A stretch of 64,000 bases of DNA from positions 46,838,508-46,902,507 of the forward strand of contig CM068378.1 in NCBI GenBank assembly GCA_034770075.1, written 5' to 3'. Made by a program: the position numbers and the translations under genes. Below, one piece after another: positions 22,484 through 33,966 of this stretch (its first letter is position 1; each line of letters begins with the position of its first letter). This DNA comes from Aralia elata. Lineage: Eukaryota > Streptophyta > Magnoliopsida > Apiales > Araliaceae. The notes below the pieces were generated by a model that was not told the origin of the DNA, searched no databases, and worked only from the letters and a program-made list of their open reading frames with translations.

Positions 22484-24350
22484 TGATAGTAGTATGCACA
22501 CAAGTCAATCATATTTGATATGATGTAGCATATACTTTGTAATCTTATTCATTTATTAATAAAAGAATTGATTTTCTTAAAAAGGCATTTTATATTATCT
22601 ACATGGTGCTGTTATATTAAATGTGATAAACCCATAGTTTTGAGCAATGCTTTTAGAATCATGATGGTGATCATGCTAATGAGATCTAAATTCTAGATAG
22701 CTCACAAACTAAAATTGTTCCTAATCGTTGGATTACTAAATTGGGGATTAGTGAATCCGGATATATTAGTACATACGTTGCTTGCTCTTAGGAAGAGGAT
22801 GATTGATCTCATAATCATTTGTGTGGAGACATTAAAGCAAGTATGTAGGTGCTTATTAGAGAATAAGTTCACTGAACGTGACTCGCTAAGGAATACCTAA
22901 TGGAGTTTTACTCGCCTGTCAATAGAAATTCCTCTACTGATAGTAGTATAAGTGATCCTTGGACTTGAGATCATCATAGTATCTTGTGTATGATGAATTA
23001 TACTTTGACATGTCCCTTAAGACCTTTGGGGTATATCAAAGGGTATGATTGGGTATAATAAGTTGTACATTGAGATAGGTGAATGATCAACAAAGAATCT
23101 ACCACGTCTAGTAAAAGATGTGAATGTCCTATGTGATTCGATAAATCACAACTCAGTAGTCCTTGGCCAAGGCAAAATGAAATTAGAAAGGAGTTTCTAA
23201 TTTGCATTATTTAGAGTTGCGCATTTGGGAATCGAAATGCATATAATTAAATAAAACAAGACTTGACAGTAAATCCATGTCTTATATTTAATTGGGACAT
23301 TGTATGGTAGAAGGATTGAATTGTACAGTAACTATTTACTCAAAGGTTCTTTTGTGATTGATGTTGAAATCTATATTATCTGGAAAGTCGTTGATCGCTA
23401 AGGGGGCTTACCCTTATTGTAGAATAAATATTATTTATTTAAGTGAATTAAATAGTTTAATTTATTTATTTAAATAAGATTAGAATTGTTCTAATTGATT
23501 TATTCACAACCGGTTTAATATGGAGAACCTAGAGGGTCACACCGCAAAAGGAAAATATTTATTTAAGAAGTAAATGGCATAATTGTAATAATAAGTTAAG
23601 TGTATTTAATTTAATCTATGGAGATAGAATAAATTAAATAGCTTAATATTTATTATTTAATATTTTGGAAATATTAAATATAAATTAATAAGAGGAGTCT
23701 TATTATTATTATTACTATTACTATTATTTAATTCCTAATAGGGATTGGGAATTAATTAATAGAACTATTATTTATTTTCTAATAGGGATTGGGAATTAAT
23801 TAATAGAAGTACTCTCTCACAAATTCCTAATTGGATTAGGAGCATAATTAATTAAAGGAGTTTAATTATATTTGAAACCCTAATCCTAAATAGTTTAGGA
23901 AAGGGTTATTCCTACATCTATAAATAAGAGGAGTCTTATCATAGATTAGGGTTACACACTCTTGCATTAGATTGTGGAGAGTACTTACAATTTCTATAGA
24001 GATAGAAATTAGGGTTTTTGCCAAATACCCAACTTCTTGAATACTTGTTCTTCCTTGGTGGATCACCTCTAGAGGCCAAACACTTGGGTGGCTAACGTTG
24101 ATCAAAGGAAGGAATTACACCGTAGCATTCGAGGAGAACACGAAGGACTAGGAGTTGAACTTGTACCCGAGGAAGCTTTGTTCTACGAGGGTATAATTTC
24201 TTATTCTCTTTCTCTTTCGTTTATATCGTTAATTGAGCACATTGATCGATCATGGTGATGGTTTGTATAAAATTTTAAAATCCGTTTTATCGCGCTTCCG
24301 CTCTATTTATGTAATTTGATTGCATGCTCGCGTTATATACAAATCTAACA
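22484..24350 (+). repeat. Cop2 5' LTR
   Basis: About 1,867 bp from TGATAGTAGTATGC to AAATCTAACA, followed by the primer site. It carries an internal duplication of about 45 bp (CTAATAGGGATTGGG at about 23735 and 23779), also present in Cop3 but absent from Cop1. Confidence 0.94.
23918..23928 (+). promoter_or_regulatory. TATA box of Cop2 LTR
   Basis: CTATAAATAAG, conserved in the other copia LTRs. About 270 bases downstream, at 24190/24191, is GAGG|GTATAA, a possible splice donor. Confidence 0.75.
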
Positions 24351-24351
24351 G

Positions 24352-24364
24352 TGGTATCAGAGCC
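24352..24364 (+). other. Cop2 primer binding site (tRNA-iMet)
   Basis: TGGTATCAGAGCC, one base after the LTR; identical to the Cop1 site. Confidence 0.96.
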
Positions 24365-24467
24365 TAATCATGTGCTAATAATCGATCTTGATGATTCCAT
24401 GTATGAATTGATATGCGATACGATCGGATTTTGGGCTGAAGAAATTTTTTTTCTGAATCTGCGTCGC

Positions 24468-24587
24468 GGCGCGGCCGCGTCGCTTCCAGTTCATTCTGGA
24501 GCGCGGCCGCGCCCTAACCCAGAAAACTTTTTTGGGGGTGCCGCGCGGCCGCGCTGCTCTTAGTTCAAAATGGAGCGCGGTCGCGCC
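24468..24587. repeat. GC-rich tandem inverted repeats in Cop2 leader
   Basis: GGCGCGGCCGCG at 24468-24479 is perfectly complementary to CGCGGCCGCGCC at 24502-24513, with a 22-base loop. A second, similar pair follows (24543-24553 with 24576-24586, one G-T pair). The loops share CAGTTCA / TAGTTCA and TGGAG. The block is an abrupt CpG-dense island in AT-rich leader and is missing from Cop1. Confidence 0.9.
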
Positions 24588-25122
24588 GGTGTCCAGACTT
24601 TGAAAATTTTTGTTTTTCTCAATTAAAATAAATTGTTTATTTAATTGATAAAAGTTTAAAATAAAAGAGTTTATTTTATCTAGAATATGATTTCAGATTG
24701 CTAAAATTAAAGGAGTTTAATTTGGATTTGGTTTTTGATTAAAATAAAAGAGCCCGGGTTTAAATGTAATAGTTATATTTAAATTTAATTCTTGCACCCT
24801 AGGTTTGACCTTTTCATTCACTTGGTGGCTCTAGTGAACCAAACTAGAATAAAAGTCCATAATCAATCCGGGTAGAATATAGTATTCTATATGTGCATGT
24901 TTACTATATATATTATATATTATACAACATGTTTCGCATGTTAAATAATATGACGCGTATTTTATATATATATGTGCATGCACGCTAAATAAGATGAGAC
25001 TAATAATAACAAACCCCTCAAAGTAATATATTAAGTCCTAAGCGTTCAAAGATATTTGGAATATCGAACGTCGCCTTCTAGCATGGTAAAACAATAGAGT
25101 ATTAAATTTTAATATGAGTTTG

Positions 25123-25410
25123 TTGTGTCACCACAAGGCAAGTATTAAATATTTAAGATGTTGCTTTATCACATTTGATGCTTATAAATAGACTGAACGA
25201 TGCTGTTTTGTTGTGTCACCACAAGGACAGTGTTTTTCTTTCGAATATATAGAAGTGCTAGGTTGGACTTAACTTGGATAATTTTGATTCGGATGTGTCA
25301 CCACTTGATCAAAATAATCTAAGAGGCAAAATACAAGGAGTTACATAGTGATGTAATTGACAATAGTTGTCTACCTATTTATTTATATATCGTTTGTTGT
25401 GTCACCACAA
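25123..25410 (+). repeat. Repeated hairpin motif in Cop2 leader
   Basis: TTGTGTCACCACAA (five-base stem, four-base loop) occurs at 25123-25136, 25211-25224 and 25397-25410, with a degenerate copy at 25293-25306. Spacing is 80-100 bases. Degenerate copies occur at the matching places in Cop1. A role in RNA packaging or dimer formation is possible but only inferred. Confidence 0.85.
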
Positions 25411-25609
25411 GGCTATATACATTTGAAATGGGATCCTTAATCTCACTAGCAAATCCTTAATTAGAATTGCCGAACTATATAATAAGGGTAATATAGTTTG
25501 ATGAAAATAGTGGGAGATACCAATTTAAAATAAAGACCTAATTTATTTTGGTAATTAATAAATTGAATGTATGCTAAAATGTTGTCTATTTCACATGCAG
25601 AATTTAAAA

Positions 25610-26275
25610 ATGTTAAACTCACTATCACTGCGTAGCATACTTGATGCTAACAAACTGACCGGACCGAATTACACGGACTGGTTAAGAAATCTGAGAATTG
25701 TTCTCACTGCTGAAAAGATTTCTTATGTCCTAAATTCGCCTGTCCCTGCTAGTGTTGCAGAAACAGCCTCTGAGGAAGAGATTGCTACTTTCAGAAAGTG
25801 GCAAGATGATGCAATCTTGGCTCAATGCATCATGCTCGCATCCATGAGTAACGAGCTTCAGCGTCAGCATGAAACTATGGATGCTCCTACTGTATTGCTG
25901 CATCTCAAAGAGTTGTATGGTGAGCAAAGTAGGACTGCTAGATATCAGATATCTAAGGAGCTCTTCAGATCTCGTATGACCGAGGGCACTGTTGTTGAGA
26001 CTCATGTCCTTAAGATGATCAATCTGATTGAACAGCTTGGACAGCTTAGGTTCGTGATGGATGGGGAGTTAAGCCAAGATTTGATCTTGCAGTCACTCCC
26101 GGACACCTTCTCACAATTTGTTGTGAATTTTCACATGAATAAGTTGGACGTCAGCTTGCCTGAGTTACTTAACATGTTGAAAACTGCTGAAGGTCACTTT
26201 TCATCCAACAAGAACCAAGTCTTACTTGTGGATGATTCTTCCAAGAAAAAGGAAGAGGCCCAAGGTATCTTCTGA
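25610..26275 (+). CDS. Cop2 Gag
   Basis: Copia Gag of the UBN2 / retrotrans_gag type that builds the virus-like particle. I choose the ATG at 25610 (NSLSLRSILDAN follows) because the upstream in-frame ATG at 25571 precedes a good splice acceptor (TTTCACATGCAG). Family blocks: LTGPNYTDWLRNLRIVL, ATFRKWQDDAILAQCIML, SMSNELQRQHETMDAP, LKMINLIEQLGQL and VVNFHMNKLDVSLPELL. The frame runs on into the basic linker and stops at 26273-26275. The downstream zinc knuckle and pol are in another frame (overlap 26226-26275). In relatives gag and pol are one frame, so this is most likely a one-base shift near 26255-26270. Confidence 0.88.
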   Translation: MLNSLSLRSILDANKLTGPNYTDWLRNLRIVLTAEKISYVLNSPVPASVAETASEEEIATFRKWQDDAILAQCIMLASMSNELQRQHETMDAPTVLLHLKELYGEQSRTARYQISKELFRSRMTEGTVVETHVLKMINLIEQLGQLRFVMDGELSQDLILQSLPDTFSQFVVNFHMNKLDVSLPELLNMLKTAEGHFSSNKNQVLLVDDSSKKKEEAQGIF

Positions 26276-28237
26276 AAAGAAGAAAAACAAGAAGGCTAAG
26301 GGCAAGGCGAAGAGGAAGGATAAAAAGAAACCTGATCCAGATAGCAAAGGAATTTGCTACCATTGCAATAAGCCGGGACACTGGAAGAGGAACTGCAAGG
26401 AGTATCTTGCGAACCAAAAGAAGCTTGGAGAAGCTTCGACTTCCGATCTAGGTTTGTTCATGATTGAAATTAATTTTTCTGAAAGTCAAAATTCTACTTG
26501 GGTATTGGATACCGGCTGTAGTTCTCACATATGTAATAATATGCAGGGACTAAGCAGAAGTAGGAAGCTGAACAAGGATGAAGTCGTCCTACGAGTGGGA
26601 AATGGAGCAAAGGTTGCTGCATTGGATGTAGGGACTTATTGTTTAGCACTGCCTTCGGGCAAGTTCATTAGTTTAAATAATTGTTATTATGTTCCAACAC
26701 TCATTAGAAACATTATTTCAATTTCTGTATTGGATATGGATGGTTTTGATATTATAATAAAGAACAACAGTTGTTCTATTTATAATAACAATGTTTTATA
26801 TGGTGTTGGCAATTTACTGAATGGACTTTACATACTTGACTTGCATGAAAATATACTTCAAATTGAACAAACTAAGAAAAGAAAAAGAGATGATGTTAAT
26901 TATACCTTTATGTGGCACTGTAGACTCGGTCAAATCAATGAAACAAGATTATCCAAGTTGCATAAAGATGGGCTTTTAGAGCTATCTGATTACGAATCAT
27001 ATCCAACTTGTGAATCTTGTCTCGTGGGTAAGATGACTAAATCTCCTTTTAGTGGAAAAGGAGAAAGAGTTACAGAGTTGTTAGCGTTGGTACACACAGA
27101 CGTTTGTGGACCTATGACAACGAATGCACGAGGAGGGTATTCTTATTTTATTACTTTCACTGATGATCATTCTAGATTTGGATATGTGTATTTAATGAAA
27201 TACAAATCTGAATCGTTTGAAAAGTTCAAAGAATTCAGAAGTGAAGCAGAGAAGCAAACTGGTAAGAGTATTAAGATTCTTCGATCGGATCAAGGAGGGG
27301 AATACTTAACCAATGAGTTTCTCAATTGTCTCAAAGAAAATGGTATAATCTCACAATGGACTCCACCAGGGACGCCACAGTTGAATGGTGTATCTGAAAG
27401 GAGAAATCGAACATTATTGGACATGGTTCGTTCCATGATGAGTTTTACCGACCTTCCAGTATCCTTCTGGGGTTATGCCCTAGAATCGGCTGCATACCTA
27501 CTTAACAAGGTACCTACCAAATCCGTCCCAAAGACCCCATATGAGATATGGATAGGGAGGATACCAAATCTTAAGCATGTTAAGACTTGGGGTTGTCCAG
27601 CTTATGTCAAAAGGTTTGAGCAAGATAAGTTGAAGACTAGATCCGACAAGTGTAGATTTGTGGGATACCCTAAAGAAATATCAGGGTATTATTTCTATCA
27701 CCCGACTGATCAAAAGGTGATTGTTGCGAAACACGCTGCCTTCTTGGAAAAGGAGTTTATCCTTGAAGGGGTCAGTGGGAGTAAGATATATCTTAAAGAA
27801 GTTCAAGAACCACAAAATACTACGGATCAAAGTCAGGTACCTGACCAAGTAGAAGAACCTACTGTACCACTACCTATTCGTAAATCTGGAAGAGTACCGA
27901 AGATACCTGATAGGTATGGATTCATCATAGAGGATGATGATGAGGTACACATCATAGATGATGATGATCCATTGATTTACGAAGAGGCTATGAGTAGTGA
28001 AGACTCAGAGAAATGGCAAGAAGCCATGAAATCCGAGATAGACTCCATGTATGAAAACCAAGTATGGACTTTGGTTTCACCACCTGAGGGCATTAAGCCT
28101 ATTGGGTGTAAATGGGTCTTTAAGAGAAAGACTAGAGCAGATGGCAAGGTAGAGACCTATAAGGCCCGACTGGTTGCAAAAGGTTTCAAACAAAGACAAG
28201 GAATTGACTATGATGAAACCTTCTCACCAGTAGCTAT
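26226..28237 (+). pseudogene. Cop2 Pol: zinc knuckle, protease, integrase, start of RT
   Basis: One long open frame. Order: lysine-rich linker; CCHC knuckle CYHCNKPGHWKRNC (about 26355-26400); protease active site WVLDTGCSSHICNN (about 26500-26540); integrase HHCC domain (HCRLGQI ... CESCLVGK); core with HTDVCGP, SDQGGEY and NGVSERRNR (D, D, E); acidic linker EDDDEVHIIDDDDP; RT start (WVFKRKTRADGKVETYKARLVAKGF, then FSPVAI). It is cut at 28237 by the solo LTR and resumes at 30041. The original gag-pol link is broken by the frameshift near 26260. Confidence 0.94.
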
Positions 28238-30035
28238 TGTTGTCCGATTTGTATATGAACAATTTACGCGCAAGTATACGCGGTCAACAAGTAATAAAGA
28301 GTAAGTAGAGTTGTCGAACCCACAGGGAATTAACTCTAATGTATGCCCAATGACTAATTCAATATCGACTCGATCTAAATCAAACTCTTGGATTTGAGAG
28401 ATAAATAGAGGTTACAACTAAATTGCATGACATATAAATAAGATAAATAGATAGATAAAGGTCTAAGATTATAATTTTCCCCATTCAAGCATTTTGTCAA
28501 ACACTTGGCGTGCAATGCTTTGTTCAAATATCTTAACTCCCCTTTTAGATCAATTAACCACATCGAATTGACATCCGAGAAATCACAATTACGTAAGAGC
28601 CTTTGTCGATGGTCAATTACGAATCTTCCTAATGCGGCATGTAGGTATATGTCTATCCTACACACTATTAAGAGACCAATTTCAAGAATAACTAACAAGA
28701 CACATGTCACTAAATCTCACCAACCACCCTTTCAATTACCAACTTTCACAAAGGAAGTCATTAAGATTAGATTCTCCATTGGTTGCACACGGTATCTAGG
28801 TATAGGTCTATCCTAAATACTATCAAGTTACCTATTATTGAGGATAATCAACAAGACACACGTCACTAAATCTTTATTAATCACCCACAACAATCTTTAA
28901 CTTTCGTATGATATCATAACTAGGTCTCAACACTATAATCCGTTTGTCAAGTTCATATAGGTTCCCAAGGTAATTACTAGCCAAGCAATTAATCCATAAG
29001 CATAGGTTATGATAACCAATTCATATGAGCAACAATAATCAAAAGGAAGAGAAAATCAATTCAAATAAAGCAATGGGTTCAATTACAATCTTAGATTAAA
29101 AACTAGTTACATAGAGGAAAAAGAAAAAGAAAAATAAAGGATAGCTTCCCCATTGTTGTTGGATGAAACTCCATTGAAGCTCCTCCAAGCTTTAGAAGAA
29201 CCATGGTCAATGGTCATGGCCTCCCTCTTTTTGCTCCAAGCTTCCTCTCTTTCTCTCTCTAAATCTGATTTTGGAACTCTAGGATATGTTAAAATGGAGG
29301 CTACATGTTGTATTTATAATGCCTTATGCAAAACCCTAGCATTTCCCGAGTTTTGGACCAAAAAATTCGCTGAATCAGAAGCATTTCTCGCCCCGGCGAC
29401 GATTTTGGCCTAAAATCCGTCGCCCAGGCGATGGGCTCGCCCCGGCGGCGCTCTGTACCGCGAGACAGTTTCGACGTCTGTTGGTAAAATGGCCATAACT
29501 TCTTCGTCCGAACTCGGATTAAGGCGATTAAGGAGGCTATAGAAAGCTAATAAGTAGCTCTACAACTTCCATAACTGCAGCTCGACGAGATAATGGCCAG
29601 AGCAAGGCGCAAATTGGCCCCGAGGCAGCTGCTGTGTAAAATTCATGCACAATCCGATGGTAAAAGGACCATAACTCTCTCATACGAACTTCAAATTGGA
29701 TGATTTCGGACGTTCTGGAAAGCTAAGATCAAAATCTACAACTTTCGTTCTTTGAGTTGTGAGAGATTCGGATTGCATCATGGGTCAAATTGAGAAACAA
29801 GCAGCGGAAATGCTAGATTCGAGCCAAAAACGTAACGGTTCAAGGGGCCTTTATTTCAATACCTACAAAACAACGTAAAAACACATAAAATCACACAAAT
29901 ACATATAAAAGTACTACAAAAGTACATTACACAACAATAAGATGAAAACACATAAAACCATACGAAATAGCTAAAGACTTACAAATTATTAAGGCTAAAA
30001 AGTACCCAATTTGTGTATATAAAACACACTCATCA
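28238..30035 (-). mobile_element. Solo LTR, probably Ty3/gypsy (Tat-like)
   Basis: 1,798 bp with a perfect 5-bp duplication GCTAT at 28233-28237 and 30036-30040. On the minus strand it starts TGATGAGTGTG and ends CGGACAACA. No second LTR, primer site or coding region is present, so an element was lost by LTR-LTR recombination. The LTR includes a stretch with CCCTGTGGGTTCGACAAC near its 3' end, familiar from Tat-like LTRs. ORFs inside it show no domain. Orientation is inferred from this resemblance. Confidence 0.85.
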
Positions 30036-30040
30036 GCTAT

Positions 30041-30670
30041 GCTTAAGTCCATTCGGATTTTGCTTGCAATTGCAGCTTATTATGACTACGAGATCTGGAA
30101 AATGGACGTGAAAACGGCCTTCCTCAATGGAGAGCTTGAGGAGAATGTATATATGATACAGCCAGAGGGTTTTGTTTCAACGGTTGGAACAAACCAAGTC
30201 TGTAAGCTACAAAGATCCATTTATGGATTGAAGCAAGCTTCTCGAAGATGGAACATCCGTTTTGATAAGATAATCAAAAGGTTTGATTTTATCAAAAATG
30301 AGGATGAACCATGTGTGTACAAGAAGGTTAGTGGGAGCGCTGTTTCATTCCTTGTATTATATGTTGATGACATATTACTGATAGGGAATGATGTTCCTAT
30401 GCTACAGTCGATCAAAATTTGGATATCTAAACACTTCTCCATGAAGGACTTGGGTGAGGCATCCTATATTTTGGGGATAAAGATCTATAGAGATAGATTT
30501 AAAAGGATGCTTGGCTTGACCCAAGAAAAGTACATTGAATCGATGCTAAAGAGGTTTAGCATGGAAGATTCCAAGAGAGGTCTTATGCCGATGAGTCATG
30601 GAATACATCTCTCCAAGAAACAGGCCCCAAAGACACCTGAGGAGAGAAACCGAATGAGTAAGATTCCTTA
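30041..30670 (+). pseudogene. Cop2 reverse transcriptase, second part
   Basis: Resumes after the solo LTR with LKSIRILLAIAAYYDYEIW. Blocks: VKTAFLNGELEENVYM, CKLQRSIYGLKQASRRWN, catalytic YVDDILLIGND (about 30361-30393), SMKDLGEASYILGIKIY, GLTQEKYIESML. It ends at RMSKIPY, where LTR X begins. No stop occurs in the original frame. RNase H is missing from the window. Confidence 0.94.
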
Positions 30671-31738
30671 TGTAACGAATGCAATTTTTATGATTGAATA
30701 AAAATATTTATTGAGTTATATAAATATTTTTATTAATTTATTGAGTTAAATAAATAATTTATTAAGTTTTTGTGAAATGTGTATATGTTGAGTTTAATAA
30801 TGTTAAATGTTATTTGAATGTGATTTGTTATGTTTATTCTAATTTAATTTAATGATTAAATTAGATGATGAAGAGATTTATTTGAATAAATGATTTATTT
30901 GAATAATATAATTCATTTGGTGTTATTGTTAATGGTTAAATAAATTTATTATTTGAGTTAGTAAGGTTTAATTGAATTTATTTAATAATAAGTTCAATTA
31001 AATTAAATGTGTGACATTTTAAACTATATGTTATATTGGTTTATTAAAATAAATGAGAAAGTGTTTAATTCAGTTTTACCAAACAAGGCCCTATGATCTT
31101 TGTTTGGGAATAATGGGTTATTTTATTTGTGTTTTACCAAACAAGGCCTTAAGACCTTTAGTTAGAATAATGGATTATTCTATTTTAATTTAACTAAACA
31201 AGCCTTAGAGGCTTTTGAAATTTTTAACTGATAGATATTATATCATACGTTATTATTCTTTTAAATTATCAGTTTTTATTTGTTTATTAAAGTTATCAGT
31301 TTATATTTTTTTTAAAAACTACGTCAGTTAAGAAAGAAAAGAAAGAAGAGAAAAGAACAGAGTATTGAGAGAGTTAGAATTGAGAGAACTCTGTGAATTT
31401 GAGAGTTGAGAGAAAAGAGAGAAATTGTGAGAAAAGCTTGGAGATTGGAGTAGGAATTCAAGCAAGGAAGTTTAATCAAATTTTCTAAGAATTAGAAGGT
31501 ATAATTCTTATTAGTTTTGTTTTTCATTATAATCTTATTATTTTACTCCTCTGTATATGGTTTTTAGTTTTCTGTATGTGAACTCAATTGTTCAAAAGAT
31601 GAATTATTTGATGTAAATGTTAGAAAGCATGTGTTAGATGATTGTGTGATGATTATAGATTAATTTGAATGGTTAATTCATGAAAATATGTCTTTGAAAT
31701 TAGTTTTTGGTTTTTACAGAGTTTTATTTCATGAATAG
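30671..31738 (+). repeat. LTR X: partial LTR of an unclassified element
   Basis: Begins TGTAACGAATGC exactly where the Cop2 RT frame breaks (preceding bases CCTTA, 30666-30670) and continues until TatA at 31739. No coding frame. The first half is very AT-rich; a purine-rich stretch (about 31325-31450, many GAGA) looks like a 5' untranslated region. At 31498/31499 AGAAG|GTATAA is a possible splice donor. The start resembles chromovirus LTRs, so Ty3/gypsy is the best guess. Confidence 0.65.
31074..31245. repeat. 58-bp triplication in LTR X
   Basis: Units starting TTTTACCAAACAAGGCC at 31074 and 31132, and TTTAACTAAACAAGCC near 31189, about 58 bp apart. The third is more diverged. Confidence 0.8.
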
Positions 31739-33802
31739 TGTCGACGCCGATTCTCGTCTTTTTCGATTCTTTAGCCTTTTGATTAAATGATTTTTTAGAA
31801 AAGGTCGGCATTGATGTCGACGGGGTTTTGAAAGATCGCTTTTTATGATGAGCCTATTAACCAGAGTCGCCAGTTGGTATATTTGAAATGGATGTACCAA
31901 CTCATCCGAGTTTTCGTTTTTTTATAAATCGATGGCTCATATGTGACTCCGAATTAATTGGTTTGCGTACCGAGATTCATAGAGTTCGGGGCTTGCTTAA
32001 GCGAGGGGAAGGTGTTAAGCACCCCCCGACTTCCGTGAAACACGGTTGCCGCAATCTTGATACTTTCCTATCCTTTAATTCATGAAATGTGTATATGTGC
32101 GTGTGTGTGTGCCTATGTGAATATTGTGGTGAGTTTGTATGAAAGAATCATTTGGGGTTTTTTATGGAAAGTCGTGTTTTGGGAGTGCTTTAGAATGTCC
32201 TTCGGTTTATACGAGAAAGCTTTATGGGAAAGGTTTGATTTTAATTGTCAAATCTATGAGATTTTCATTAGGTGTCGTTTTGGCAAAAATAATAGTTTTC
32301 TAAACCTTCGTCAAAATAGGAATCGAGATCTATACGTCGCTTTCGTAGATGACGGGCAACTTCTAGGATCTCTTTAACCCTATGCACAAAGGTTTAATAA
32401 AATGTTTAGTTTATTCATAAAAATCATTTTTTGGTGATGTTTGAAAACGATTTTTTAACCTTCTCGTTTGAATAGGAATCGACATTCATTAGCACTTCCA
32501 ATTTTAAGCCTCGTGAAGCTAATAACCTAGTTTGATTTATTTTAATGACAAACCTTCATCGTTTAATCTTTGAAATCATTTTTTTGTGTCACAAAATCCA
32601 ATCAAGCATAACCACGCGTCGGGGCTATTCATGGGCATGTAAACCATCAAAATAACCCCAAACGCTTACAATCACAAGTTTCACTATTTCGGGGCCTTAA
32701 ACCCGACCTCCGACTTGGTATCGTTTTAAGGCCCGACGATTACATATTTACAATGACGAATGCGTCTACCCGATTACATACATCCAAAAATGTCCATCAT
32801 CGGATTTGGACCACGGGGTCGCGTTCCTAGGCTCACATCCGAACTTGTTGCACAACCGCAAAATGGATACAACGTAAATAAACAAACGTGGTATGCCTAA
32901 TGCTCTAGGATATCTTACAATAACAATTGAAATACACTACGAATGACCCATTACCGTAATAGCTAAAATTTGCACGAAACGGACATCATCGGGCTATTAG
33001 GGGGAATTTCATTCCGATGAAACCCTCACTAATAGTCCCTAATCCATGGTTTCACAATAACATGTAAGAAAACTACATTTAAGATAATTCGGATGACAAA
33101 AAGCTTGGCAAAAATGGTATAACAAAATGCTAAAACAAAGGATTCTTCACCTTGCAAATGATCCCCACAATATGTGTGAATTTGTGTATTGAGTAGAGTA
33201 GAAAATATGAGGTGTAATCTCACAAAATGGGTACAATTTCTCACTATTTCTCACTCTTTTCTCTCTTAATTTTTGCTGTTTTCTTGTTGTTTTTCTTCTT
33301 CTCCCGAACTGCTGCTCCTACTGGATTCTCCTCTTCTCTGTTTCTGTATGCAAAATGGCCTGATAAGGCACTGGCCGCAGATTGATCTGCGGCTGGCCCT
33401 TGGTTCTCCCCCCAGCCGAGCTCGAGTCTCGTGCGCTCGAGTCCCATGTCGTCTCGAGTTCCGTCCTTGGCCGTGGATTGATCTGCGGCTGACTGTGCTG
33501 ATTTTCTCGTTTTCCGTACCTCGTCTCGATTTTTGTGCCGTACCGTTGGTTTCCACTGAAGGGCTTGCATTCTGCAGTCCGAAAACCGCTGGAAAACGTG
33601 CCATGTCATCCGGGTAAGCGCAGTGATCAGTAACCGACTCCCGACACTCGCTTGTTGTCGTGTCGGCTTCGATCTCGTCCCGTAGTGGTGGCTTTGAGTG
33701 TTCGTCTTTATGTCCACCTTTTATTCTCGTGTGCCGGGTCAATTGACGATTTTGCCCTCCTGTCAGGGTTAGTATAGGAAGTGCAAAATTTTGGTGTCTA
33801 CA
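31739..33802 (-). repeat. TatA 3' LTR
   Basis: On the plus strand it runs from TGTCGACGCCG to TTGGTGTCTACA, the inverse of the TatB LTR ends (TGTAGACACC ... GGCGTCGACA). 2,064 bp, against about 2,126 bp in TatB, with many substitutions. It carries one perfect palindrome CCGCAGATTGATCTGCGG at 33375-33392 and a degenerate one at 33471-33488. Confidence 0.93.
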
Positions 33803-33820
33803 GCTGCCCCTCTTTATCAT
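33803..33820 (-). other. TatA polypurine tract
   Basis: The minus strand reads GATAAAGAGGGGCAGC directly before the LTR, matching the TatB tract at 60231-60248. Confidence 0.88.
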
Positions 33821-33966
33821 GTTTATGAAATGTTAAATGAAATGAACAGGATAAAGAATAGACACTCGATGCATGAATGACAGTGCACAAGAATGACAAT
33901 ACATACATAATGATGCAACACACACAACTTATGATGCGATGCAAGATGTAAAACATGTCTGGTCGT
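33821..33966. other. TatA spacer between polypurine tract and array
   Basis: Short AT-rich spacer, similar to 60016-60230 in TatB. No gene seen. Confidence 0.6.

Larger units (their letters stand above)
22484..30670 (+). mobile_element. Cop2: Ty1/copia element, plus strand, 5' part
   Basis: Same family as Cop1, in plus orientation: 5' LTR, primer site, leader, gag, zinc knuckle, protease, integrase and RT. It is interrupted by a solo LTR (28238-30035) and again at 30670 by LTR X. RNase H and the 3' LTR are absent and should lie beyond the window. The five bases before it are GGCTA (22479-22483). Coding regions are far better kept than in Cop1. Confidence 0.93.

Noticed and set aside
28375..29413. 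ORFs of 86-111 codons inside the solo LTR
   Set aside because: No start context, domain or similarity that I can see; the region is flanked by an LTR target duplication and behaves as non-coding LTR.
33244..33820. 157- and 184-codon minus-strand ORFs
   Set aside because: They lie in the TatA LTR, overlap each other in different frames and have no counterpart frame in the TatB LTR.
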